Of a DNA stretch of 64,000 nucleotides, positions 9,194 through 18,186 are shown in pieces. The DNA is taken from the NCBI GenBank assembly GCA_022706085.1, contig JAKJDF010000006.1, positions 62,001 through 126,000 of the forward strand, written 5' to 3'. Below the pieces are notes generated by a model that searched no databases, was not told where the DNA came from, and was given only the letters and a program-made list of their open reading frames with translations. Source of the stretch: Candidatus Latescibacterota bacterium. Lineage in GTDB: Bacteria > Latescibacterota > MWCZ01. The position numbers and the translations under genes are program-made. Each line of letters begins with the position of its first letter. Positions within the stretch are counted from its first letter, which is position 1.

Positions 9194-9940
9194 TCAGCGG
9201 ATAAGTCTGCCGATTCGATCCCAGCGAATGTATTCGGAAAGTTTCCAAAGCCTTTGTCGGGTATCCATGGACCAGTAAATCACAAGCGCACGCGCCTTGA
9301 GCCGGTTGAGCGGGACGGCGCCGTAGAAGCGGCTGTCAGCGCTGTTGTTTCTGTTGTCACCCATGACAAACATGTGCCCGGGTGGAACAACGTGCGGACC
9401 AAAGTTGGTCGGATCCAGGGTCATGATTCCGGACATTCCGAGATAATGCGTCGGCGTGTACTTGATGCTCGGAAAGACCCGCCAATCGTTACCGAAGCGT
9501 GCCCTCAAGGTCTGACTGAACGGGGTGCCATTGACTGTGAGAACGTTGTTCCTGACGAGAATCGTATCCCCGGGCAACCCAACACACCGTTTGATGAAAT
9601 CTTCGGTCGTATCCGCCCAGGACGCGAAAATTACTACGTCTCCGCGCTGGGGAGACGATATCGCCGGTAGTCTTCCCAGCACAATGCCGGTGAACGGAAT
9701 CTCGATCGGGGCACCGTACACGAACCGGTTCGCAAGGAGGAAATCCCCGACCAGAAGGGTGTCCTCCATCGACCCGGACGGAATGCGGTATGCGTGGATC
9801 ACGAACGTTCGTATCACCAGAGCGACCAGAAGCACGGTAAGCAAAGGTTGTACGTATTCCTTGCCAAGAGATTTCCTGGTAGCCGTTTTTTCCCCCGAAC
9901 CGGACACAACGCTGCTGGGGATCACTGGTGGTTTGTCCAC
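9194..9940 (-). CDS. lepB: Signal peptidase I (first copy)
   Basis: Type I signal peptidase of 248 aa that removes signal peptides from exported proteins. A membrane helix covers about residues 31-51. Ser57 in YRIPSGSM and Lys117 in DFIKRCVGLPGD are the catalytic dyad; GDVVIFASW and MGDNRNNSADSR are the other conserved boxes. It sits directly downstream of lepA, the classical lepA-lepB arrangement. The insert before MGDNR is longer than in the second copy, so the two paralogues may differ in substrate preference. Confidence 0.93.
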   Translation of the reverse strand: MDKPPVIPSSVVSGSGEKTATRKSLGKEYVQPLLTVLLVALVIRTFVIHAYRIPSGSMEDTLLVGDFLLANRFVYGAPIEIPFTGIVLGRLPAISSPQRGDVVIFASWADTTEDFIKRCVGLPGDTILVRNNVLTVNGTPFSQTLRARFGNDWRVFPSIKYTPTHYLGMSGIMTLDPTNFGPHVVPPGHMFVMGDNRNNSADSRFYGAVPLNRLKARALVIYWSMDTRQRLWKLSEYIRWDRIGRLIR

Positions 9941-9958
9941 TGCCTGCTCCTTCTCTTT

Positions 9959-11764
9959 TCAACCGGGGTCCATCTGAAGGACTGCAAGGAAGGCTTCCTG
10001 GGGAATCTCTACACTTCCGACCTGCTTCATTCTCTTTTTGCCTTCTCGTTGTTTTTCAAGGAGTTTGCGCTTACGCGTGATATCCCCGCCGTAACACTTC
10101 GCCGTTACATCCTTTCGAAGTGGCCTGACTACTTCACGGGCGATCACGCGGCTGCCAATCGCTCCTTGAATGACCACTTCGAACAATTGACGCGGGATCA
10201 GGTGCTTCAGTTTCAGGCAGAAATTCCTTCCCCACGCGAATGCTTTGTCCGCATGCACAATAACACTCAGCGCATCAACGGGATTTCCGTTTATCAGGAT
10301 GTCCAGCTTGACGAGTTTGGACGGGCGGTACTCTGCGAACTCGTAATCGAAAGAAGCATACCCTCTGGTCTGGGATTTCAACTTGTCGTAAAAATCAAAC
10401 ACGATTTCTGAAAGGGGCATCTGGAACCGCATATCGACGGTTTTTGGCGAAAGATATTCCGTTGTCTCGTATACGCCGCGTCTCTCGGTTGCGAGTTTCA
10501 TGATGGGGCCGATATAGTCCGTTGGCGTAACGATCTGCGTGAGCAAAAACGGCTCTTCTACTCGCTCAATACGAGCTGGATCCGGCAATTTGGAGGGATT
10601 GTCCACCCAGATTACCTCGTTGGACGTCGTGACGACACGGTATCGGACGTTGGGGACGGTTGTGATGATGTTCAGGCCAAACTCCCGGTCGAGTCGTTCC
10701 TGAACGATCTCCATATGCAGCAGACCGAGGAAACCGCACCGGAAGCCAAAGCCCAGAGCAGCGGAGCTTTCGGGTTCGTACACGAGTGAAGCATCGTTGA
10801 GTTTCAGACGAGCAAGGGAATCCCGAAGGTCTTCGTACATTTCCGCGTCTACGGGATAGATGCCCGCAAACAGCATGGGCTTGACTTCCTGGTAATCCTT
10901 CAGCGGAACAACCGCGGGGGCCGAGTTGTCCAGAATCGTGTCGCCTACACGTGCCTCGCTGATCGTTTTGATCGACGCAACCACGAACCCCACCTCACCG
11001 GCCTGAAGCGAATTGCGGGCTACACGTCCAAGCCTCAGGAAGCCGACTTCGTCGACTTCGTGGACGGCGTTCGTTGCGGCGAGCCGGACCTTCTGCCCGG
11101 GGTAAATCGCGCCGTCCACTACGCGGACATAGACTACGGCGCCGCGGTAGGAATCGTAGACGGAGTCGAATATGAGAGCACGCAACGGAGCGTCCGGATC
11201 GCCTTTTGGCTCCGGGACACGGGAAACGATGGCTTCAAGCAGTTCGCGGATCCCCTGTCCCGTTTTCGCCGAAACCTGCAGTATGTCTTTCTCTTCGATG
11301 CCGAGAAGATCCCTGATTTCCTGAGTAACGAGCGGGATTTGTGCGCTTGGCAGATCGATCTTGTTGATTACCGGAATGATCTCCAGGTCTGCGGAAATGG
11401 CCTGGTAGAGATTGCTGACAGTCTGTGCTTCCACGCCTTGAGCAGCGTCGACAACGAGGATCGCACCCTCACAGGCCGCAAGGCTTCGCGAAACTTCGTA
11501 CGAGAAATCCACGTGTCCGGGGGTGTCAATGAGGTTCAGGATGTACGTCTCGCCGTCTTCGGCCCCATACTCCATCCTGATTGCATGCATCTTGATCGTG
11601 ATGCCGCGCTCCCGTTCCAGTTCCATGCTGTCCAGAACCTGATCCTGCATCTCATTTGAGGAAAGCGTGCCAGTGAATTCGAGCAGGCGGTCTGCGAGGG
11701 TTGATTTGCCGTGGTCTATGTGGGCGATTATAGAGAAATTTCGGATGCGTTTCTGGTCTGTCAT
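9959..11764 (-). CDS. lepA: Elongation factor 4 (LepA), ribosomal back-translocase GTPase
   Basis: Translational GTPase of 601 aa that acts on stalled or mistranslocated ribosomes. The G1 motif AHIDHGKST follows immediately after the start; DTPGHVDF and NKID are also present, and the C-terminal domain ends in the family pattern [16 protein letters not shown]. The start at ATG 11764 ([15 protein letters not shown]) is the family start. An upstream in-frame extension of 46 codons would cross the mntP terminator hairpin and is rejected. lepB follows after 18 bases. Confidence 0.97.
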   Translation of the reverse strand: MTDQKRIRNFSIIAHIDHGKSTLADRLLEFTGTLSSNEMQDQVLDSMELERERGITIKMHAIRMEYGAEDGETYILNLIDTPGHVDFSYEVSRSLAACEGAILVVDAAQGVEAQTVSNLYQAISADLEIIPVINKIDLPSAQIPLVTQEIRDLLGIEEKDILQVSAKTGQGIRELLEAIVSRVPEPKGDPDAPLRALIFDSVYDSYRGAVVYVRVVDGAIYPGQKVRLAATNAVHEVDEVGFLRLGRVARNSLQAGEVGFVVASIKTISEARVGDTILDNSAPAVVPLKDYQEVKPMLFAGIYPVDAEMYEDLRDSLARLKLNDASLVYEPESSAALGFGFRCGFLGLLHMEIVQERLDREFGLNIITTVPNVRYRVVTTSNEVIWVDNPSKLPDPARIERVEEPFLLTQIVTPTDYIGPIMKLATERRGVYETTEYLSPKTVDMRFQMPLSEIVFDFYDKLKSQTRGYASFDYEFAEYRPSKLVKLDILINGNPVDALSVIVHADKAFAWGRNFCLKLKHLIPRQLFEVVIQGAIGSRVIAREVVRPLRKDVTAKCYGGDITRKRKLLEKQREGKKRMKQVGSVEIPQEAFLAVLQMDPG

Positions 11765-11835
11765 TCTTTTCCCATGCGGGTGTTCGCAGAGCATACTGAT
11801 GAAGGGATACCTGAAAGGAGACATCCGAAAGATAC

Positions 11836-11889
11836 AAAAAAGCGGATCAGAACCGTCCGATGCACGTGTGGCATGTGGTTCAGACCCGC
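11836..11889 (-). terminator. Intrinsic terminator of mntP
   Basis: On the minus strand the segment 11889-11877 pairs with 11854-11842 over 13 positions, with one mismatch and one G-T pair. It is followed by six T residues (complement of 11836-11841). The loop of about 22 bases can itself fold (ATGC/GCAT). The mntP stop codon (11880-11882) lies inside the first arm of the stem. It insulates lepA from mntP. Confidence 0.85.
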
Positions 11890-12464
11890 CCTGCGACACC
11901 ACGTATCAAATGATCGATAAGGATCTTTGCACCGATCGCGACAAGGATTATGCCTCCCGCAACTTCAACTCTCCGCCCGAAGAAGCGGCCGAGGCGTTTT
12001 CCGAGAAGGAAACCGGCAGTTGATACGCACAAGGTCGTGATGCCGATCAGCACCGCGGGCACGAATATCGGCGTGCTGAGCAACGAAAGACTTATCCCCA
12101 CCGCCAGGGCATCTATGCTCGTGGCAATCGACAGAATCAGCAACACCCAGAAAGTCACAGGCTTTGCCTCGCCGTTCGTCGCCTCTCCCCAGATGCCTTC
12201 GTACATCATTTTCCCGCCGATGAACGCAAGGAGGCCGAACGCAACCCAGTGGTCAGTATTCTCGAACAAACCTGCCATACCCGAGCCTGCGAGCCATCCG
12301 ACCAGAGGCATGAGGGCCTGGAACAATCCGAAGGCAACGCCGAAACGCAACGCTTCGCCGATCCGCGGTCTGCGAGATGAGAATCCGTTCGAAATGGCAA
12401 CAGCGAACGCGTCCGCGGAGAGCCCGAGCGCGATGAAAAAAGTGGCAACGAAACCCATAGGCAT
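11880..12464 (-). CDS. mntP: Manganese efflux pump MntP
   Basis: Six-helix inner-membrane exporter of manganese, 194 aa, the usual size. It shows the duplicated three-helix layout and the family motifs [12 protein letters not shown] near the start and [11 protein letters not shown] in the middle, whose Asp residues are needed for transport in characterised members. The start ATG 12464 has AGGA five bases upstream. A weak promoter-like pair (TTGAGC, 16 bases, TATCCC) lies between the preceding terminator and the gene. I do not see a clear yybP-ykoY manganese riboswitch; the leader is too short. It lies between two intrinsic terminators and is probably a single-gene unit. Confidence 0.93.
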   Translation of the reverse strand: MPMGFVATFFIALGLSADAFAVAISNGFSSRRPRIGEALRFGVAFGLFQALMPLVGWLAGSGMAGLFENTDHWVAFGLLAFIGGKMMYEGIWGEATNGEAKPVTFWVLLILSIATSIDALAVGISLSLLSTPIFVPAVLIGITTLCVSTAGFLLGKRLGRFFGRRVEVAGGIILVAIGAKILIDHLIRGVAGRV

Positions 12465-12510
12465 TCCTGGGATGGGATACGGAGCGCGGTGGTCAGCTCA
12501 AAAGGGGAAC

Positions 12511-12543
12511 AAAAAACCGGTGGGATAGTGAAGCCACCGGTTT
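12511..12543 (-). terminator. Intrinsic terminator downstream of the 129-aa membrane protein gene
   Basis: A perfect 10-base inverted repeat (12514-12523 with 12534-12543) has a 10-base loop and is followed on the minus strand by a T run (A6 at 12511-12516 on the plus strand). It lies 34 bases after the stop of the small membrane protein gene and before mntP. Confidence 0.85.
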
Positions 12544-12576
12544 CCTTGCATGGGACGCGTATGTTCCCGCTGCCCG

Positions 12577-12966
12577 CTACCTGTGCCGCTTCACTGCCAG
12601 CTTGCCGAGGAGGAGGAGCGCAACCACGCCGACTGTCGACCAGATCATTGTGGATATTCCCAGAAATCTGCCCCAGGCTTCCCCGAGCGCGCCGCCGATA
12701 TAGATCATGAACGCAACAAGAACGCACAACCAGATCAGGTTCGTCACCTGCCCGAACGCGTAATCGACGGCGCCATAGGACTTTGGGAAAAACTTCTTCA
12801 CCAATGGCCGCCACCCGAAAATAACCAGGTCGATCACGATGATGAGCAAGAGCAATTCCCCGAGAAACGCGGGGTATTTCGATCCCCAGATGACAGGGGC
12901 ATCGGCGTACAGGTTCCCGAAAAACGAAGAGACCCAACCAAGAAGGTTACTCACCAAGCTTTCCAC
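12577..12966 (-). CDS. Small membrane protein of unknown function
   Basis: A 129-residue protein with an amphipathic start and three hydrophobic helices (about residues 33-52, 73-95 and 104-122), ending in a basic tail. I do not recognise a family and see no catalytic motif. It has its own intrinsic terminator. The 109-base gap upstream, toward the YihY gene, contains a hairpin, so it may be transcribed separately. Codon use looks like that of its neighbours. Confidence 0.65.
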   Translation of the reverse strand: MESLVSNLLGWVSSFFGNLYADAPVIWGSKYPAFLGELLLLIIVIDLVIFGWRPLVKKFFPKSYGAVDYAFGQVTNLIWLCVLVAFMIYIGGALGEAWGRFLGISTMIWSTVGVVALLLLGKLAVKRHR

Positions 12967-13002
12967 GGATCGTCCTCCACAAGAGGGTGACGCGCAATGA
13001 TT

Positions 13003-13020
13003 ACTGCCGAAGGCGGCAGT
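13003..13020 (+). other. Perfect hairpin followed by T-rich stretch
   Basis: ACTGCCG-AAGG-CGGCAGT forms a 7-bp stem with a stable tetraloop, followed on the plus strand by TTTGGTTT. The orientation is that of a plus-strand terminator, yet both flanking genes are on the minus strand. It may stop antisense transcription, or act as a weak mRNA-end hairpin for the YihY gene. Confidence 0.45.
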
Positions 13021-13075
13021 TTTGGTTTGCCCGGATTACTAATAATACAAGCGGGGACGTGACCGCGCAACACCG

Positions 13076-14428
13076 TCATTGTCCGCGTCTGTCGGGAGTA
13101 GTCTCTGCAACGGCGGATCTGGTTGCAAGTTCAGCAAGCGTAACCGATCGAAACGGTTCTTCGTTGCCGGTCTGGACCTCATCGATGAACAGAACCGCGG
13201 GGCCGACCTCCTCACGAAAAAGCTGCTCGGGGATCGGCCTGCTCTCCGCACCTCTCCTCAAGGGCCCGACCACATCCCAGAGTGTCAACTTATCCGGGTC
13301 CTTCGCCGGAAGGATACCGCGCCCTGACTCCGTGAGAACCGAGCTCGATTTGAGGGTCTCGACGATCTCCTCAACAATCCCGAGCGGCGCATCAAAGATG
13401 TCTGCCATTTCCTGAGAAGTCAAACCCGGTTTGCCCTCCTCAAACCTTCTGGTGGTGGCAACAGCGAGCGCCGTAGCCAGAAGTTCTCGATGGTACTGAC
13501 TTGTCGGGCCCCATGTTGCGATTCTCTGGTAGCTGAGTACAGTCTGCCAGCCGTGGGCGAACTCCGCGCCAAAAAGCACGACGAGCCAGATCACGTATAT
13601 CCACACAAGAAACAGCGGAACTGTACTCATCGCTCCGTAGATCGTCCTGTACGCGATGGCGTTCGACGCGTACAGGGTGTACGCCTTTTTGGCGATCTCA
13701 AACAGCACCCCGGAGACGATTCCCCCGGCTATAGCCGCTGGCCACCGTACTTTCGTGTTCGGCATCGCCTTGAACAGAATCGTAAACAGCGCGCACGATG
13801 CGAGAAGCGGCAGCAAATACTCCCACAGCTCGGACACGAACGGTGGCTCGACCAGTTTGAGCGCCAGCGTTTCCTGTTGAACTGTCTGGATCGCGGCGTT
13901 CACGGATACCGCGAGGAAGAGGGGGCCGAGGATGACGATCGCGAGGTAGTAGATAAGCCTGTCCAGAATCGGCCGCGTCTTGGGTGCCCGCCAGATCCGG
14001 TTCAGTGACTCCTCGATGGAGCTCAGCATGAGAAACACGGTGACGAAAAGCGCCGCTGTTCCGATTCCCGCGAGCGTACCTGTTGTTGCATTCGCTATGA
14101 ATTCGTTCAGTGCGGAAATGGCGGCCTTGCTTGCTCCAGGTGCCAGGTACTCGTTCAGAAAGGAGCGGATTTCGGAGTAAGCATTTTCAAGCTCCGGGAA
14201 GGCCGCGAAAAGCGAAAACGCCACCGCCAGCAGCGGAACCAGGGAAAGGAGCGTGGTGTATGCCAGCGCAGTCGCCCTCAGCATGCACTCGTCGTTCCAG
14301 AACCCCTTGCCGGCGATCACGCTGGTGCGCAGGAGTCGCAGGAGCACTCTCCCCCAGGGGCTTTTCGCCAATCGCGCGTCGTCGCGCCACAATCTGGAAC
14401 GAGCGGAAGCCCACAGGCCGTTTGCCAA
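13076..14428 (-). CDS. YihY/BrkB-family inner membrane protein
   Basis: A 450-residue YihY (formerly annotated ribonuclease BN) family protein with about six membrane helices in residues 35-300. Family-typical segments include the first helix region ALAYTTLLSLVPLLAV and the later YGAMSTVPLFLVWIYVIWLVVLFGAEF. The cytoplasmic tail from about residue 310 contains a winged-helix-like stretch (LTSQEMADIFDAPLGIVEEIVETL), seen in longer family members. The start is a TTG at 14428 with a textbook AGGAGG seven bases upstream. Its function is unknown; it is divergent from ftsH. Confidence 0.85.
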   Translation of the reverse strand: MANGLWASARSRLWRDDARLAKSPWGRVLLRLLRTSVIAGKGFWNDECMLRATALAYTTLLSLVPLLAVAFSLFAAFPELENAYSEIRSFLNEYLAPGASKAAISALNEFIANATTGTLAGIGTAALFVTVFLMLSSIEESLNRIWRAPKTRPILDRLIYYLAIVILGPLFLAVSVNAAIQTVQQETLALKLVEPPFVSELWEYLLPLLASCALFTILFKAMPNTKVRWPAAIAGGIVSGVLFEIAKKAYTLYASNAIAYRTIYGAMSTVPLFLVWIYVIWLVVLFGAEFAHGWQTVLSYQRIATWGPTSQYHRELLATALAVATTRRFEEGKPGLTSQEMADIFDAPLGIVEEIVETLKSSSVLTESGRGILPAKDPDKLTLWDVVGPLRRGAESRPIPEQLFREEVGPAVLFIDEVQTGNEEPFRSVTLAELATRSAVAETTPDRRGQ

Positions 14429-14595
14429 TTGCCGACCTCCTTGTTTTTTCCCGTGCGCGAGCCATTACACAGCCGCCTAAATGGTACTCAAAACCCGTTC
14501 CGCTGACCACCGCGTCACCCGATCCGTTACTTCCCGCATGGAAGCGGTGCACCCACAGACGTTCTCATGACTGCTCGCACCTGCTATCTTCTTAG

Positions 14596-16533
14596 GTGTC
14601 CGGCGCCGTAGCTGCGGCGCGAATCCATCCATTTGAGTTGGAATCCCTCGAGGTTGTCGTGGATTCTGAAAAACCAGATTCCAGCCCCAGACCTGCGGAA
14701 CCGCGCAAAAGACGACCATCCGTTTCCGGGCGGTTGAAGTTCTCTATCTGGTACGCGGTGCTCGCGGTGATGATCGTGCTGGCGATCCGTCAATACTCAA
14801 AACCTCCCAGCAGAACCTTGTCCTACACGGAATTCATCCAGGCCGTTCGCGAACGCAAAGTCACTGCCGTGGCGATCGGGGAGGACGAAATTGAGGGGCG
14901 AATCGTTGGCGCCGGTGATTCCGTCCGATCATTCAACGTGGTAAGGATAAAAGACGACAAAGGGCTTGTTTCTCTGCTCGACGAGTACGGCATCTCCTAC
15001 CGCGGGGTTATCCCCGGCCCATGGCCGAAAATTCTTTCCTGGGTCCTTCCCATGGTTGTCCTCATCGGGTTCTGGGTTTTCATTCTGCGTCGCATGGGAG
15101 GTCCGGCCAGCGGAGCAATGTCCATCGGGAAAAGCAAGGCCAAAGTGTATGTGGAAACGGAGACGAAAGTCACCTTTGCCGACGTCGCCGGTATCGATGA
15201 AGCTGCCGAGGAGGTGCGGGAAGTCGTGGAGTTTCTCAAAGAACCGGCGCGCTTCCAGAAACTCGGCGGTCGCATCCCGAAGGGTGTTTTGCTTGTCGGT
15301 CCTCCTGGAACCGGGAAAACACTGCTGGCAAGGGCGGTGGCAGGGGAGTCAGGGGTTCCATTTTTCAGTCTCTCCGGGTCGGATTTCGTCGAGATGTTTG
15401 TGGGGGTTGGAGCGGCCCGGGTGCGTGATCTGTTTCAACAGGCCAAAGGAAGGTCCCCCTGTATCGTTTTCATCGACGAACTTGATGCTCTGGGCAAAGC
15501 GCGCGGGGTGAATCCGCTCGGCGGGCACGATGAACGCGAACAAACGCTGAATCAGCTTCTTACGGAGATGGACGGGTTTGATGACAACACAGGTGTTATC
15601 ATCATGGCCGCCACAAACCGTCCGGAAACCCTTGACCAGGCATTGCTCAGACCGGGCCGTTTTGACCGCCAGATCGTGGTGGATCGCCCGGATATCAAAG
15701 GCCGTGAAGAGATACTTCGCGTGCACGCCCGAAAAGTTACACTGGCTCCGGATGTTGATCTCCACCAGATAGCCGCGCGGACTCCAGGTATGGTGGGAGC
15801 CGACCTGGCCAACATGATTAACGAGGCCGCGCTTCTCGCCGCACGGAAGAATCACCCTGCAGTAACCATGGAGGACCTGAACGAGGCGATTGACCGTGGC
15901 ATTGGGGGGTTGGAGCGGAAAAGCCGCGTACTGAATGAGACGGAACGGCGCATCACCGCGTTCCACGAAGCGGGACACGCCCTCGTCGCGGAAGCCCTGC
16001 CTCACACTGACCCTGTGCATCGCGTTTCGATCATACCGCGGGGCGTAACCTCTCTCGGGCAAACCACGTACCAACCGACGGAAGACAGGTATCTGATGTC
16101 CAAGGAGGAGCTGGAGGACCGCCTCGCGGTTGCCCTTGCCGGCCGCGTGGCCGAAGAGATCGTGTTTGGTGACGTGTCAACAAGTGCGGGAACGGATTTC
16201 CGGCGCGCCACCCGTATCGCGGAGCACATGGTGAAGGATTACGGCATGAGCCGCCTCGGCCTGGTGTCGTACGGAGAATCTACGGGTTTCCTCGCACAAC
16301 CGGTCGGCGCGGGGGTTGCGCACTACAGCGAAGAAACTGCCGCGGAAATAGATGACGAAGTGCGAAGAATCATTTCGGAAGGATATCAACGAGTTCGAGA
16401 ACTCCTTCAAAACAACACGGACGCGTTACACCGACTTGCGAACGCGCTGATAGAACGGGAAAATCTGCAGGGAGACGAAGTCCGCGAGATTCTTCGAGGC
16501 AGCCTGAAAGAAACTGAAACGACCGCTGCATGA
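14596..16533 (+). CDS. ftsH: ATP-dependent zinc metalloprotease FtsH
   Basis: Membrane-anchored AAA+ protease that degrades misfolded membrane proteins and regulatory substrates. Two N-terminal helices (about 47-66 and 144-165) flank a periplasmic domain. The AAA module has Walker A GPPGTGKT at 235-242, Walker [11 protein letters not shown] and the second-region-of-homology segment ending RPGRFDRQI. The zinc site HEAGH is at 457-461. The total of 645 aa is normal. The start is uncertain: GTG 14596 gives an unusual 20-residue leader, while GTG 14659 has GAGG five bases upstream and would begin just before the basic pre-helix segment; the second may be the true start. Confidence 0.96.
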   Translation: MSGAVAAARIHPFELESLEVVVDSEKPDSSPRPAEPRKRRPSVSGRLKFSIWYAVLAVMIVLAIRQYSKPPSRTLSYTEFIQAVRERKVTAVAIGEDEIEGRIVGAGDSVRSFNVVRIKDDKGLVSLLDEYGISYRGVIPGPWPKILSWVLPMVVLIGFWVFILRRMGGPASGAMSIGKSKAKVYVETETKVTFADVAGIDEAAEEVREVVEFLKEPARFQKLGGRIPKGVLLVGPPGTGKTLLARAVAGESGVPFFSLSGSDFVEMFVGVGAARVRDLFQQAKGRSPCIVFIDELDALGKARGVNPLGGHDEREQTLNQLLTEMDGFDDNTGVIIMAATNRPETLDQALLRPGRFDRQIVVDRPDIKGREEILRVHARKVTLAPDVDLHQIAARTPGMVGADLANMINEAALLAARKNHPAVTMEDLNEAIDRGIGGLERKSRVLNETERRITAFHEAGHALVAEALPHTDPVHRVSIIPRGVTSLGQTTYQPTEDRYLMSKEELEDRLAVALAGRVAEEIVFGDVSTSAGTDFRRATRIAEHMVKDYGMSRLGLVSYGESTGFLAQPVGAGVAHYSEETAAEIDDEVRRIISEGYQRVRELLQNNTDALHRLANALIERENLQGDEVREILRGSLKETETTAA

Positions 16534-16552
16534 GCGATAGTTCGGGATCGCG

Positions 16553-17383
16553 ATGCACTTGCGCCGCAAGACCCAAGGGAAGGGTAACGGAAGGATGTCG
16601 CGCTTCGCATTCCGTCGGCGTGCTGGCAGACTGGTTCACGTGCTACGCGCGCACGACGCCGCAGAATTGCCTTCCGAACACCTTTTCGCGCCGCTTGAAG
16701 AAGAGCGTGGATCTGAAGTCAGCCGAATTGAAGACCTGCGTAAGGAACTCCTCAGTTCCACGGCTACCATTTCGGATTTTCACTTCGGGTCTGGCGAAGC
16801 CGTTGCCTCACGGGTGACGAGAGTGGCGCATGAGTGCCGATATTCCAGTGTACCTGCGCGGTGGTGCCGCGTTCTGTTCCGCCTTGTTCGAAAGAGAAGG
16901 CCGGCTACCTGCATCGAACTTGGCACAAATCTGGGGATCTCTTCCGCGTACCTCGCCGTCGGTCTCAAGCTGAACGGAGCGGGTCGCCTGTTCACCATCG
17001 AGGGATCTCCCTCGCTCACGGAATGCGCGAAGAGGAACCTGACACTGCTTGGATTGGACGACGTTCAGATCGTGAACTCGAGTTTCGAAACAGGCTTGCC
17101 GGAAACGCTGCAAGAGGTGGGAAGTGTAGACTTCGCGTTTGTTGACGGCCACCACGACGAACGGGCGACGCTGGATTACGCCGAAATGATCATGAAAGCC
17201 TCGTCAAAAGGGGCCATTCTGGTGTTTGACGACATTCGATGGTCTCCGGGAATGGCCAGGGCGTGGAAGCAGATCGCGGCTGACACGTCCGTAACTGCCG
17301 TGTACGATTGCTACGACATCGGCGCGGTTGTCGTCAGGGAACCCGGCGCCACGGGGAAGGAATTCACGCGCATTCGGGCCTGA
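16553..17383 (+). CDS. Class I SAM-dependent methyltransferase (O-methyltransferase-like)
   Basis: A 276-residue protein whose C-terminal two thirds form a Rossmann methyltransferase. Motif I is TCIELGTNLGISSAYLA, an acidic strand end is LFTIEGSP, and the metal- and substrate-side acidic segment is VDFAFVDGHHDE, followed by AILVFDDIRWS. The pattern resembles the class 24 O-methyltransferases such as caffeoyl-CoA O-methyltransferase. The substrate is unknown. An alternative ATG at 16595 would remove 14 basic residues. It follows ftsH by 19 bases, and its stop is only two bases from the stop of the convergent DUF4384 gene. Confidence 0.8.
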   Translation: MHLRRKTQGKGNGRMSRFAFRRRAGRLVHVLRAHDAAELPSEHLFAPLEEERGSEVSRIEDLRKELLSSTATISDFHFGSGEAVASRVTRVAHECRYSSVPARWCRVLFRLVRKRRPATCIELGTNLGISSAYLAVGLKLNGAGRLFTIEGSPSLTECAKRNLTLLGLDDVQIVNSSFETGLPETLQEVGSVDFAFVDGHHDERATLDYAEMIMKASSKGAILVFDDIRWSPGMARAWKQIAADTSVTAVYDCYDIGAVVVREPGATGKEFTRIRA

Positions 17384-17385
17384 AT

Positions 17386-18111
17386 TCAGCGTAACTGCCG
17401 CTGGAATCGGATTACCCGTGCGACCACGTCGCCACCTCTGACCTGTTCCGGGATAACGGTGTCTTGCGAGTCAGAAGTGGTCGTGCTGGCGGTGCTCCCG
17501 GTTATCCTCCCGATACATCGAACTGTGGTAGCGACAGGAACTCGCTGGTCGGTAAGCCCTACGGGAGTACTCGCATCAATTCGCCAAACGAGGCCCCTCG
17601 GAAGCATCTGTTTCACCTGCCGTTCCGGCACCCCTGAACCGAGGGCCTGAGCGGAGGCGAACAGCCACTGGATTTCCTTCGTCAGCTTGTCCACGCGGGT
17701 GACAGGTTTGAAGGCGGCAATCAAGTACACCGCCTCTGTTCCCTGCGCGGCTCCCAGCACGTGAATTTTCCCGCGCGCTGGCAACGTCAGAACGCGTTCC
17801 TTTTCCAGATAAGCATTGAATCCGGAACTTTGTGAGGGCCACCAGACAGTCAGCAGTCCCGTCGGGGACTGGTGGATGACATAGACGAACGCTGCCGGCT
17901 TAACCGAGACAAAAAGCTGGATTCCCTCACCGGGCGAAACCGTGGTGCCATCTCGCAGCCTTCGATCCACAGGGTTTGCGGTGGAAGCGTTTCTCACGAG
18001 CCCGTACCACACGATGGTGAGCTTGTCACTATCTCTCGCGCGAATCGCTCCACATGAGAACGCCATCAACGCGGAGGACAACGAAAGAAGAAGGCAAACA
18101 ATTCGCAGCAA
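17386..18111 (-). CDS. Exported DUF4384-type protein
   Basis: A 241-residue protein with a signal sequence or lipoprotein-like start (hydrophobic 3-18, then a Cys at residue 20 in a poor lipobox). The middle resembles DUF4384: LFVSVKPAAFVYVIHQSPTGLLTVWWPSQ, followed by LTLPARGKIHVLGAAQGTEAVYLIAA. That domain is often found attached to serine/threonine kinase or caspase-like proteins, but nothing else is fused here. The start is a TTG without a strong ribosome binding site. It lies downstream of the double ABC ATPase on the same strand. Confidence 0.65.
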   Translation of the reverse strand: MLRIVCLLLSLSSALMAFSCGAIRARDSDKLTIVWYGLVRNASTANPVDRRLRDGTTVSPGEGIQLFVSVKPAAFVYVIHQSPTGLLTVWWPSQSSGFNAYLEKERVLTLPARGKIHVLGAAQGTEAVYLIAAFKPVTRVDKLTKEIQWLFASAQALGSGVPERQVKQMLPRGLVWRIDASTPVGLTDQRVPVATTVRCIGRITGSTASTTTSDSQDTVIPEQVRGGDVVARVIRFQRQLR

Positions 18112-18186
18112 GACTGCACCCGCGCTGGATGTTTGGTGGGACCGCGTTCCCGGATAACCCGAATGAATGTGATGACGCGGTCAGGG

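Noticed and set aside
11765-11902. 46-residue N-terminal extension of LepA
   Set aside because: It crosses the mntP terminator and the end of mntP; family members begin at the MTDQ-type start.
12465-12510. yybP-ykoY manganese riboswitch before mntP
   Set aside because: Only about 46 bases separate the preceding terminator from the start codon and the expected paired helices are not seen.
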